Shown here: positions 29,501-38,600 of the stretch, in pieces
How positions within the stretch are numbered: position 1 is the first letter of the stretch
Layout: every line of letters begins with the position of its first letter
NCBI GenBank assembly: GCA_032821775.1
Contig: JAVLRN010000013.1
Coordinates: 248,001 to 312,000, forward strand
DNA: 64,000 nucleotides
Source of the DNA: Sanguinoderma infundibulare
Taxonomy: Eukaryota > Basidiomycota > Agaricomycetes > Polyporales > Polyporaceae
Reading direction: 5' to 3'
The notes under the pieces: model-generated
Database searches by the model: none
What the model saw: the letters and a program-made list of their open reading frames with translations, nothing else
Told to the model about the DNA's origin: nothing
Translations under genes and position numbers: made by a program

Positions 29501-30279
29501 TGCTCGTGCGCTTCAACATGTCTGACGTGCACGCACTCTCTCTTCCACTTGACCCTCATAGCAACCTCTTCGACTTTACCCTCGATGACGCAATTCGAGA
29601 AGAAATGCGACCTATCCCTTACGCCCAACTCGTGGGCTCCCTCATGTACGCAGCGACTGGCACTCGCCCTGACGTTGCCTTCGTCGTATCAACTCTCGCC
29701 TGCTTCATGGCCGACCCTGCTCCGCTCCACTGGGAAGCCGCGAAGTGCGTACTGCGCTACCTCAAGGGGACCCGCGATCACGTCCTCTCTTTTGGCTCGA
29801 CGTCCGACGGCTTACTGGGTTACTCGGACGCCGACTTTGCCTCCCAGGCACACCGGCATTCGATTACCGGCTACGCCTTCCTCTTCCATGGCGGCGCAAT
29901 CAGCTGGCGCTCCTCGAAACAGCCTATCCTCGCGCTATCCACCCCCGAAGCCGAGTATATTGCCGCTTCCGAGGCCGCGCGCGAGGCTGTCTGGCTTCGC
30001 AGCCTCCTCACGGAACTCACCGCGCCCCCATCAACTCCCATGCCGCTCCTCTGTGACAATCGGAGCGCCCTCGACGTTATCAAGAACGCTGATGTCTTCC
30101 ATGCTCGCACGAAACACATCGACATTCGCTTCCATCATATTCGCGAACTTGTCAACCGGAAGATTCTCGAACCCCGCTGGTGCCCCACTAATGATATGGC
30201 CGCAGACCTCCTCACCAAAGTGCTGCCGCGCGCGAAGGTCCAGGCTCTGTCGCACCTGCTGGGGCTCCGTCAGCCTTGA
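26563..30279 (+). CDS. pol: Pol of copia element 1
   Basis: Open in the gag frame right after the TGA and uninterrupted to 30279. Protease LTDSGAS (D at about 26824); GAG-pre-integrase HRQMGHVYPPTLRKMV with a CX2C; integrase core (HTDVWG, LQSDRGGEYTG, QQNGKGERLNRT) with all three acidic residues; a Pro/Ser-rich spacer; RT with KNAYLNGDLEETIYMRQP, LYGLKQAGLQWYRK and an active-site HVDD (at about 29317) in place of YVDD, as in several fungal copia elements; RNase H (YSDADFASQAHRHSITGYAF, STPEAEYIAASEA, KHIDIRFHHIREL). The element would be competent but for the gag stop. Confidence 0.93.
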   Translation, partial: WSKGGGSEGQGPRRRKKGKGKGTGGGVSNRELGENANVAQGNVAGASNGNDTLHSYSFWGESAYIIATDFSNVSAHRLPLDRFTRLTDSGASRYFDPCRDNFVTFREIAPIPIQSADGHTFHAVGEGDVRIALTTSNTNRTDEFTLRRVLYAPSMPVALISVSCLVNAGYQVQFSQNGCLITTPARNSLRPIPARKGLYPLLGVEPVMNSQAAETAAATLSDLEFHRQMGHVYPPTLRKMVTEGVVTGIELDATAEVRFCDVCKQAKQAHAPFPKERTSPPSTRYGQRVHTDVWGKAQVRTWDQKDYFITFLDDYSDEAVVALMRNKSDALDRYRSYEAWAKVHRGATSIETLQSDRGGEYTGHEFTAHLESEGTTRRLTVHDSPQQNGKGERLNRTTVEHAHALLFDARLPKFLWGEAVLHSTWLRNRTTSKNTPGSTPRELATGEKPDLSSLPRFGAYAWVLQENTGKLDPKSKCGRWVGFAPDSKGHKIYWPERTPGQQIVSIERNVDFEPDDGAIVSVRAQFEGENTPDGAPSASPPPPSSSASAPTPSHATPQASHDVATPHHNLPQAAPSSQNHPNPPSTSPPTSPPDPSSPPEPLDELLKLPSIILEPLPETAEQTGRPKRVRKPAGWIRDLQAGVGTTGGRGAQRVPKSILGSSARVAVPSESQREPEGEEQGEYGDGEEETEYPGGYEDVSTVDAGACPSTTVYALAAMSSDDEPSYRDAMAGPECEKWRVAMTEELDRIAKMDTYDLVEAPPGANIIGSVWALRKKRDEHNVVTKLKAHLCAQGFAQIPGLDFDKTASPTARPSSFCLVLTLATTNDWEIHQIDFKNAYLNGDLEETIYMRQPLGFEVSGPTRLVWRLKKALYGLKQAGLQWYRKVCALMDELGLSRSAHDPGVFYYLQDGAVIIIVIHVDDCILVINGTRLLRALKDQLHARYEIVDLGEAHWLLSFEIRRDRAARTISLSQAAYIDTMLVRFNMSDVHALSLPLDPHSNLFDFTLDDAIREEMRPIPYAQLVGSLMYAATGTRPDVAFVVSTLACFMADPAPLHWEAAKCVLRYLKGTRDHVLSFGSTSDGLLGYSDADFASQAHRHSITGYAFLFHGGAISWRSSKQPILALSTPEAEYIAASEAAREAVWLRSLLTELTAPPSTPMPLLCDNRSALDVIKNADVFHARTKHIDIRFHHIRELVNRKILEPRWCPTNDMAADLLTKVLPRAKVQALSHLLGLRQP

Positions 30280-30286
30280 GGGGGAG

Positions 30287-30651
30287 TGTTAGATATCAAG
30301 CGCTGACGTGCGCCCGACGTTTACTGACAGGTTCTGTGTTTCCGGACCTTTACTATACTTCTTTAGTATACATACAATACCGCCTGACACGCCATTCCCT
30401 TTTCCGTACTTCCCGCCGCTCCGCGCCCTGTCGTTACACATATACTTGCTCCCTCGCGTCCCGAGCACCTCAGTCTTCTTTCTCCTGACTGAGGTGCGTC
30501 TCCCCACGATCCTTACGTACTTACGAGTTACTTATGTTGTACCATAGCTGCTCGCTCGTGCTCGCCGCTAGGTACTTACACGTCCGAATATACCAGTCTT
30601 CTTTCTCCTGACTGAGCTGCTCGCTCGCGCTCGCCGCTAGTCTCATTCACA
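30287..30651 (+). repeat. 3' LTR of copia element 1
   Basis: 365 bp, six differences to the 5' LTR; followed by GTTAA. Confidence 0.95.
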
Positions 30652-30921
30652 GTTAATGGCTGGTGTGAAAAGGTTAGTTTGTTCTGATTCTTCTGGGCCA
30701 AAAAGTCGCTGATGGACCAGATTGCTTTTTCATGACCTTCTCATGCAGTGTTGCAGTCCTGCAACTCAAGAGCCTTATCCATGACTGCAGTGGTCCAGCA
30801 AATCTGAGCATGCTTGAAAAGGTTGCTGCTCAAGGCCTTGTCCTTCATGTCCTGGTAACATCTGATACATGCCTTGCACATCTTCTTTGTGCAAGTGAAG
30901 ACATGCTGGCATTGATTATTT

Positions 30922-31569
30922 TTATACTTGATATCGACATGTTTCCGATAGAAACTGTAGATTGGTGAGTGCCAGGCTCCTTGTTTGCATTCTGAAGACT
31001 AATATTTGAGCATCATCTATAAATTTATTCTCATAGCACGCACCTAGTTTGTCCTCCGAATCTAAAACTTCCTCAATCTGATCCTCCACTGCCTGCATAT
31101 CGCCATCCTCCTTCTTGCTGTCCATGATAGCCAGTCCATCGCGCTCGAGCACATCCTCGCTTGCACTCGGGGTGGCAGAGGCTGCTGCCTGTCTCTTCTT
31201 CTTCAGTGGTGCCTTTTCCAACAATGACACAGATGACTCATCATCTGAGTTGTTGTCAGAAGTTTTACCATGCTTTCTCTTGGCTACGGCATTCTTGTGG
31301 GGCTGATGGCAATGGCACTGACCAGCTACTTTTTCCACAGCCTTTCTTCGACTATTTGAGCCTCTGGCTGGGGCCTTCCCTTTGCTTGAAGAACTGGACT
31401 CAGCAGGCATGAAGCAGGATGAGATGGGTATGGAGGTAGAGGTTGGGAAGCAGGATGGGATGGAGCCAGGACTCAACTGGTGGGGAAATTTTGTATGTTT
31501 AAAACACAATGTCTGATGCCACTGGAGGACTTCTTTGGGCATTATTGTTCGACACCCAAGCACGAACAC
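30922..31569 (-). CDS. Unrecognised Lys/Ser-rich frame, possibly transposon-derived
   Basis: 215 codons on the minus strand from an ATG. The middle is basic and low complexity (SSSSKGKAPARGSNSRRKAV, a KRKHGK patch), followed by an acidic stretch. No domain recognised. It could be the N-terminal part of the hAT-type transposase whose core lies at 22210-24260, separated by the copia insertion, because orientation and order fit. This is only a positional inference. Confidence 0.3.
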   Translation of the reverse strand: MFVLGCRTIMPKEVLQWHQTLCFKHTKFPHQLSPGSIPSCFPTSTSIPISSCFMPAESSSSSKGKAPARGSNSRRKAVEKVAGQCHCHQPHKNAVAKRKHGKTSDNNSDDESSVSLLEKAPLKKKRQAAASATPSASEDVLERDGLAIMDSKKEDGDMQAVEDQIEEVLDSEDKLGACYENKFIDDAQILVFRMQTRSLALTNLQFLSETCRYQV

Positions 31570-31865
31570 AGCTCTTCCAGCCTACATGAGCAGGAAATTG
31601 CAGATTGGGCCCTCAGAATACATGTCTATCCCAGGACTGCGTGACTAGGAAGGATGATTGTCAGTTTGGCTAGTGCTGTGCCAACAGGGAACCTGATGGA
31701 CCTGACAATGAGGTAGTCCACTTCAGCATGGCTCCAGATGATTTCTGTGGCTTTCTCGAGGGTCTTGCAGCACAAGTTGTCTGTTGTGTGTTCCTGCTGC
31801 AATTCAGAAAGCAATAGCCACTGCATAGAGTTTGCTTAGTGTAGTGTCCCAGAATCTGAACTCAG
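31570..31865. other. Short unassigned flank
   Basis: Nothing recognised. Ends in CTCAG, the left flank of the first gag-only element. Confidence 0.4.
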
Positions 31866-32105
31866 TGTGAAAAGGACAGGTGGCTCAACGAGGTGGACAA
31901 TGCAAGGGTCACATTTGGCCTGAGACATGGACAAGAGAGAGCGACAAAGACGGGAGTCTCGTTGCAAACGTATGAGGTGCAGAGATACAGCGGTACAGAA
32001 TATAAGTAAATATGGAGACTACTGTAAATGTATATACAAGCGGAACTGAACGTAAACGAAGTGGGTCTGAGTGGAAATGTTCACTGAAGCACCCAAAAGT
32101 CAACA
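31866..32105 (-). repeat. 3' LTR of gag-only element 1
   Basis: 240 bp; aligns along its whole length with 33453-33692 with scattered transitions. Confidence 0.85.
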
Positions 32106-32505
32106 CACCCCTTTGAACAGTGTAGCAAGGATGAGCAAGAAGTAACAAAATGGCGGGGAGGGGACACAAAATGAGAGCTACATCAAACATCACAAAAAAT
32201 AACAACATACTGAAACAAACCCAAAGTTACCCAACTTCCTACAATAAGACTGCTGCACACGTGCACATCGTGCACTGGCATTGCAAATGAAGGAGAGGTC
32301 AGGGGTTCAGGTCATGGGGAAAGACGTCAGGCATACGGGGGTTTTCAGCATACTACAGAGTGCACCACTGGTCGTCGGACTATGGATTTCAGAACTACGG
32401 GGTCATGGCGAGGTCGTAAACAGCAAGGATCGTAAATGGCAAGGGTCATAAAGGTGGGTTGTGATGAGAGTTGAGGGATAGGAATGCAGGGGACATACGA
32501 GGCAA

Positions 32506-33297
32506 CTAGGCATAGAGGACTTGACATAACTTGGCTTCCGGCACGGGGGTGTAGGTGGCAGCAGCGGTGATCACAGCGTGCTCACAGAAAGGCTTGCATG
32601 GCTTTAGGCAGTCTTGCTGGTAGTGACCCTTGACACTGCAATTGAAGCAGGTGATCGCAGAGAGTGGAGTCTTACTGTGGGAGGTGATGCGAGCAGAGGC
32701 GGCAATGGGAGAGGAAAAGGAAGGCGAGGAATGGGACTGATAAGACTCCTCATTGACGAGGTGCTTGACAACATTCTTCACAGTGAGGTCAGCAGGAGGG
32801 GTGGCATCGAGGGTGACGATGAACTGGTCATAGGCGCCAGGGAGGCCCTTCATCAGGATGATGATGACGTCCTCATTGTCAATTGTGGCGCCAATCTCAT
32901 TGAGCTGAAAGATGGCTTGACGGACATCAGCAATCCACGAGGTCATGGACTGGTCCTCATGCTTGACCATGGAAAAGAAGTTGCGATGGAGGGAGAGGCG
33001 AGTACTAAAGCCATGGGACATGTGGACAGTCTCAAATACAATCCAAAGACTGTGGGAGGCGTCCACATTGTGGGTGTGTCTGAGCTGCTGCAGGAAGAGG
33101 TTGAGAATGATCTCAGAGAATGCCTGCCAGTCTTTCTTCATCCAGGCAGTGATGGGTCTGGCATTGATGAAGCCAACAGGTTGGGTGATGGTGCCTGATG
33201 CAATGTCCCAGGTGTTTTGGTGAACGAGAATGGTTTGCATGAATATGCACCATTTGATGTAGTTCACTTCATTGAGCTTCAGAATTGTGGGAGCCAT
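32506..33297 (-). CDS. Stand-alone copia-type Gag
   Basis: 263 residues, intact, starting MAPTILKLNEVNYIKW. It carries the UBN2 capsid pattern (WIVFETVHMSHGFSTRLSLH, MTSWIADVRQAIFQLNEIGA, LPGAYDQFIVTLD) and a complete zinc knuckle CFNCSVKGHYQQDC near the C-terminus. An intact Gag in an element with diverged LTRs suggests selection on the protein, or chance. It would need enzymes from an autonomous copia element to move. Confidence 0.85.
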   Translation of the reverse strand: MAPTILKLNEVNYIKWCIFMQTILVHQNTWDIASGTITQPVGFINARPITAWMKKDWQAFSEIILNLFLQQLRHTHNVDASHSLWIVFETVHMSHGFSTRLSLHRNFFSMVKHEDQSMTSWIADVRQAIFQLNEIGATIDNEDVIIILMKGLPGAYDQFIVTLDATPPADLTVKNVVKHLVNEESYQSHSSPSFSSPIAASARITSHSKTPLSAITCFNCSVKGHYQQDCLKPCKPFCEHAVITAAATYTPVPEAKLCQVLYA

Positions 33298-33452
33298 GGG
33301 GAGCGACAGATGAAGGGGATGGGGATCAGATATGATGGGAATGGGAATCAGGGATGTACATGGGTTGTGGGAGCGAAATTGAACAGAAGTGGTCGCTTGG
33401 GCAGGACTAGGTCACAGCATAAATTATCCTTTGAGCAGAGGAGATGCATTTG

Positions 33453-33692
33453 TGTGAAAAGGATGGGCGACTCAACAAGGCGGACAATGCAAGGGTCGTG
33501 TTTGGCCCAAGACATGGATGAGAGAGAGCGACAAAGACGGGGGTCTCATTGCAAACGCGTGACGTGCAGAGATACAGCAGTACAGAATATAAGTAAATAC
33601 GGAGACTACTGTAAATGTATATATGAGTGGAACTGAATGTAAATGAAGTGGGTCTGAGCGGAAATGTTCACTGAAGTGCTCGAAAGTCAACA
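33453..33692 (-). repeat. 5' LTR of gag-only element 1
   Basis: 240 bp, partner of 31866-32105. No tRNA-like primer site was recognised next to it. Confidence 0.85.
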
Positions 33693-33696
33693 CTCA

Positions 33697-33914
33697 TGTG
33701 AGAGAAAAAGGGCACGTGCAAGAGGGAAGCGAACAGGGGAAAAGATGGTCGTGTTTGAGCACTGATGCAAACATGTAAGAGATGACGCATCGCAAGCAGG
33801 ACTAAATACATGTACAGATAAGACTACAAGATATCCGAGACAGTGTGAGCATACAAAATGTCAGGGGCTGCGAGCACAGAGCAAGCTCGCTGACATAAGC
33901 ACATATTTTCAATA
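33697..33914 (-). repeat. Left LTR of gag-only element 2
   Basis: About 218 bp, TGTGAGAG...TTTTCAATA; matches 35179-35269 joined to 42750-42881. Confidence 0.8.
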
Positions 33915-34050
33915 CACCCCCTCGAGCAAAGCAGAGTGCAAGCAGTAAGGCGGAAGGGACGGGGACGAGGACAGAGACAATGAAAGAATTGGGAACATAC
34001 GAAAGAAATTGGCCATGGGTGTGCTTTGTGCACCCCCTGAATCATACAAT

Positions 34051-34875
34051 CTACCAAGCAACTATTTTGTCTTCTTCATCTGAGCGGTGAGTGGGGTTGA
34101 GAGTGGGGGAATCGAGTATGTTGACGTGATAAGCGAAGTTGGCGCTCTCGTCCTTGGAGCCGGGACAGTCACGCTGGTAGTGCCCCTTCTTGGAGCATCG
34201 GAAGCACGTGATGCGGTCAATGGGCGTGTGGGCCTTCGCGGCGGCCGTGAATGTGATGTCAGGAACAGCAGATGGGGCGGCCTGGGGAGCGGCAGGCTTG
34301 GACACAGTCTGGTGAGCCTCTTCGTTGAGTAGCCGGGTGATGATGTTTTCGAGTGTGAGGTCATCGGGCAGGGTAGAATTGAGGGTAACAATGAGCTGGG
34401 AGTATGAATTGGGTAAACCATTGGTCACGATGAGGATCTAATCTTCTTCAGACACAGAGGTGCCTATCTCCTCGAGATGGAAGGCAGCACAATGGACATC
34501 GGCAATCCAGGTGCTCATCAATTGGTCGGAGCGCTTAGACATGTGCCAGAAGGTGTGACAGTGGGCAACACAGGTATCAAAGCCGCGAGTGAGGTGGACA
34601 CGGCAGAGCTCAGACCAGACCTTGTGTGCATCATGGGACTGGGCATGGACGTACTGGGATGGCTCGATATTGATAATGAGCTCAGCGCGTGCTTTGGCGA
34701 TCTTCACATGCCAAGAGCAGACAGCTTTCATGTTGTCGGAGCTGGCGGGACGGGTGTTGGAGGCAGGGGAGCATGTGACCTCCCAGAGCCCCTTGCGGAC
34801 AAGGATGGCTTCGGCACCGATGACCCATTCGGTGTAGTTGTCGTCAGTGAGCTTCGTAATCATATTGGGTGACAT
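34051..34875 (-). pseudogene. Gag of gag-only element 2, one nonsense codon
   Basis: One minus-strand frame, MSPNMITKLTDDNYTEWVIG ... MSTWIADVHCAAFHLEEIG ... a TAG at 34438-34440 or its immediate neighbour ... NGLPNSYSQLIVTLNS ... zinc knuckle CFRCSKKGHYQRDC. It is clearly homologous to the Gag at 32506-33297 but well diverged. The single stop in the capsid makes it a pseudogene. Confidence 0.85.
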
Positions 34876-35178
34876 TGTGGATACGGATCATCGGGAAATG
34901 TGGGGTACAGGGGTCGTTGGTTACATGGGCCAGATCATCCAGGTCATCATAGTGGCCTTGTGCACCACTGGGTCGGGGTTCATCATGCGGCAGCCTCGTA
35001 TGCCACCGATTCAGGTTCATCACGGGATGGCCTCATGCACCACCTGTCGTCATATCGCAGGGCAGCCTGAAGCGCTACCGGGTCGTCGTTGTCATCGTGG
35101 TACGGTCACGGTCGTCGAGTGGCTTTGGCCCCACTAGGCAGTGCTGCAAATTAACCTTCGGGTGAGGTGACGTGTTTG
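34876..35178. other. Untranslated leader of gag-only element 2
   Basis: Between Gag start and 5' LTR. A short block near 35140-35160 (minus strand AAGGTTAATTT...CCTAGT) also occurs at the same place in gag-only element 1 and may be a conserved leader or packaging segment. Confidence 0.4.
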
Positions 35179-35269
35179 TGTGGGAGAAAGAGGGCACATG
35201 TGAGAGGGAAGCAAACAGGGGAAAAGACAGTCGTGTTTGAGCACTGATGAAAATGCGTAAGGGACGACA

Positions 35270-35620
35270 TGTCGAGCACAGTGGGGGCTGCCCACTGTGG
35301 GATGCAACTAGACACAGCAGTCACACATACTCACCTGGCTAGAGAGGTAGAGAGGCTGTAGAGGCGAGTGAGGAGAAGAGTAGAAGAACTGTTGATATTA
35401 GGGCCAATAGGGGCCATATATATACTACAGAGCATACTGCATTACTAAGGCTATACAGTACAAGACATGCCATACCGGGATACAAGGTATGGCATCACAT
35501 GAGATGATCATGTGTGGCGGCTATATAGCGCCTGTGCAATGGATGTGATATCGGGCTGTGCCGATATCAAAATACGCAGCTATGCCATGCAGTGCTATGC
35601 TCGGCTATGCGCGTTCAACA
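35270..35620 (-). repeat. 3' LTR of copia element 2
   Basis: 351 bp, partner of 42399-42749; six differences. Confidence 0.95.
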
Positions 35621-35670
35621 CTCCCCCTCGCTAAGTACGCATTCGCAAGTACGCAAGCAGATATGGCGCT

Positions 35671-38600
35671 TTAAGCTGCCTTAGGGAAATGCAAGCCAAG
35701 ATGAGGATGGAAGTGGTGGAACTTCACAGTGCCCAAATTCTTGGTGAAAATATCAGCGGGATTATCAGTCCCTTCAACATAGAATATGTCGGTGATACCT
35801 CGATCGTACACTTCGTGAACATAATGGTAATGGATGTCGATGTGTTTCAACCTTGCTTCCGTGACAGCATTTTGTCCGATGTGTATGGAGCCTTGATTAT
35901 CTCCAGATAATGGTACGCAACCGAGGTTATAGCCAAGTTCAGCAAGCAAGTTGTGAACCCAGACTATTTGGCGACTACAGTCGCTCATTGCCATATACTC
36001 AGCCTCAGTAGAGGAAAGAGCAATGGTCTTTTGCGCACGTGAAACCCACGAGAATGCGCAGTTCGCTAACTTTAGCATAAAGCCAGTTTGCGATCATCGA
36101 AAGTGTGGGTCTGAAGCCCAATCACTGTCGGTTGCGGCAATTAAGCCGAGTTGAGAATCGCCATTGTAAACCAAGGCATAGTTCTTGGTACCGACGAGGT
36201 AGCGGCAAATGTGGAGTGCCTTGCTTAGGTGATCCTTGGTCGGGTTTGTGGCGTACTGTGCCAATTTGGTCACAGTGAAAGCTATGTCCGGCCTTGTACC
36301 TAGCATGAGGTAGAGTAGAGAGCCAATAACTTTCTGGTACCTGGAGCGAAGCTCCGGTGTAGCTTGTCCTGTGTTGGGGGCAGGTATGTAACCTGCAGGG
36401 AGTGGAGTTGAAGACGGTTGCGCGTTTGTCATGCCGCAGCGGTCCAGTACTTTCTCCAAGTATGCGCTGATACACTATCCCAGGGCCTGTGAACAGTCGG
36501 GACGACCGAGGGCTGAGGGAGGCGAGGTCGGAGCGATGTCGCCAGTGTGGAGGGCGAGTACGGTCTCGAGTTCCCTTTGGTCGCGATCGCAACAAGTGCC
36601 GGGGAGAGGGGAGAAAAGTCGAACGAAGCTGGAGGACGAAAGTCACGGTATAAGTCGCACGACGAGTCGCTGTCGCAAGGTTGCAGTCGGGGGTTGCTGT
36701 CGCTGTCGCAAGTCGCAATCACAGTTACTAGCTATACCCAGAGGAGGACGATGTCGAGTCGCGGTCGCTCACCAGAGAAATGAGAGGTGAAAGGTGGGGG
36801 GATCCAAGATTGTGTGCCCAAACAGCCGTCGACTGGGTTAAGTACATCGAGCCTGTAACTACGCGCAACAACTATAGTCTAGCCTGCCTCGCAGCAATGA
36901 GCGCCCACAACAACCCATGTTGGAAACCCATCGGAACATCAGCGACCATCACAAGGCCGTGACTGGTCATGCGACTTGGGGTCGGCTCGCCTTGTCGTCG
37001 CATGGTCGCGCGATGTCACTGGTCGTCAGTGATCACAGTCGGGGGTTGTGACTGATACCTGTCACCAAGACCAACTAGTGAGAGATGACTCGCAGACCGT
37101 CGCGCGACACGACTGTAAAGATGCTGAACGACTTAACTTGTGGCCCGCCGCTACGCTGCCATGTGCGAGGCGCAGATGGGCAGGCCGGGTCGCTGTGGTC
37201 GCCAGTTCAGGCCGATCGGGAGCTTCGCACCAGCGACAGAGATCGCCGACGTTCTAGGCCTTTGCCTCGTGCCAAAGGGTCGGTGCATCGCGCGACCGCC
37301 GATGCCGTCGGCGACTCGGGAACTCCCACGACGTCACGTGGCGCGAAGTCGTGGTCGCTGTCTAAAAGGGGTAGTCACGCCGACTTCTGCGAACGGAAGC
37401 GTCGGGTGCGCATCAGCGCATTGATCTAAAAAGATCTTTCAGCCAATACGGGTGATACGCATGCACAAAAACTCCTTTGCATCGCCTAAGTCATGGCATT
37501 CCCACTTGTTCATGAAGCGAGCTTTAAGTCTAGCTACAAGCTTCTTGTCGCACCCACAGAAAAGCGCATCATCAATGTAGACGATTACAACTACTATAGC
37601 ACCATCAGAGTGACGCTTGTAGATGTATAAACCTGCATCATTGGTGAGCCGGTGATAGCCCATCAACTTCATGGACTCAGACAAGGTGCGCCACCACACT
37701 AAACCTGCCTGCTTAAGCCCATAAAGAGCACGCTTCAGTCTAAAGACTTTGTGCTCAGAGCCAGGGATGCGAAATCCTTCTGGCTGCTCCAGGTAGATCT
37801 CCTCGTCCAGCTTGCCATACAAGTAAGCACTGCGAACATCGAGTCCTGAGATGTGCCAGTCCTCGAGTGCTGCAAGAGCCATGATGAGATGAACTGTCTC
37901 GAAGCAGACAACTGGGGAGAATATCTTGTCGAAGTCTTCACCTTCAACCTGGGAGAAGCCTTTCGCTACAAGTCTGGCTTTCTTGCGACCGTCAGTTTTG
38001 ACGTTGAATACCCAGCGGTTTTTCACAACCTTACGTCCTTTCGGACGGTCGACCAAGTCATAAACATCGTGCCTGCGAAGGGCCTCTAATTCTTTGCGGC
38101 AAGCGGTAAACCACTCCTTTTGCTCAGCTTTTGGTAGACTGGTAATATCACGATAAGTCCACTCACACACATTGGGCGGTGAGACTTTCTCCCCCTCATC
38201 TGGTGGAATCGCCTTTACAATAAGATATTGGATGAGACTAGCTCCCCCTTCCCGGCATAGTTTTACCACATCAATTCTAGAGGCACGCAAGACACCTTCG
38301 ACTTCTTCTGATGAGTGACATGACGACTCTTCTTCTGATTCATATTCATCTTCGTCTTCATCCTCGTCGTCATCATCATCATCGTCATTGTCGGGGTCTG
38401 AGCGATCTGGACTAGGAGCAGCTGACTGAGGTTGAGGCAGGGGTTCTGCAGGTATAGGTATTGGGTCTGAGCCCAAGTCCTCCTCTTCCTCATCATCATC
38501 GTCGCTACCACTAGACGAGATTACAGGGGTTGATTCCCTGTGCATGCGCATCGAAGGTGGAAGTGGAATGGGTGGTCCGCGTACAGCGGATCTATCACGT

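Larger units (their letters stand above)
25407..30651 (+). mobile_element. Ty1/copia element, nearly intact
   Basis: 5,245 bp. LTRs 25407-25771 and 30287-30651 (365 bp each, TGTTAG...TTCACA) differ at six positions by my count, about 1.6 percent. Target duplication GTTAA on both sides. The primer site GGTTATGAGCCC follows the 5' LTR directly and a GAGGGGGAG polypurine tract precedes the 3' LTR. Gag and pol share one frame, interrupted only by a TGA at 26560-26562. Confidence 0.97.
31866..33692 (-). mobile_element. Gag-only LTR element 1 (TR-GAG type)
   Basis: LTRs of 240 bp at 31866-32105 and 33453-33692 (TGTGAAAAGG...AAAGTCAACA on the plus strand) enclose only about 1.35 kb with one ORF, a copia-type Gag, on the minus strand. 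Flanks are CTCAG and CTCAT, a near-match duplication. No protease, integrase or RT. It matches the non-autonomous TR-GAG class described in plants. The LTRs differ at many positions, so it is older than the two copia elements. Confidence 0.85.
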
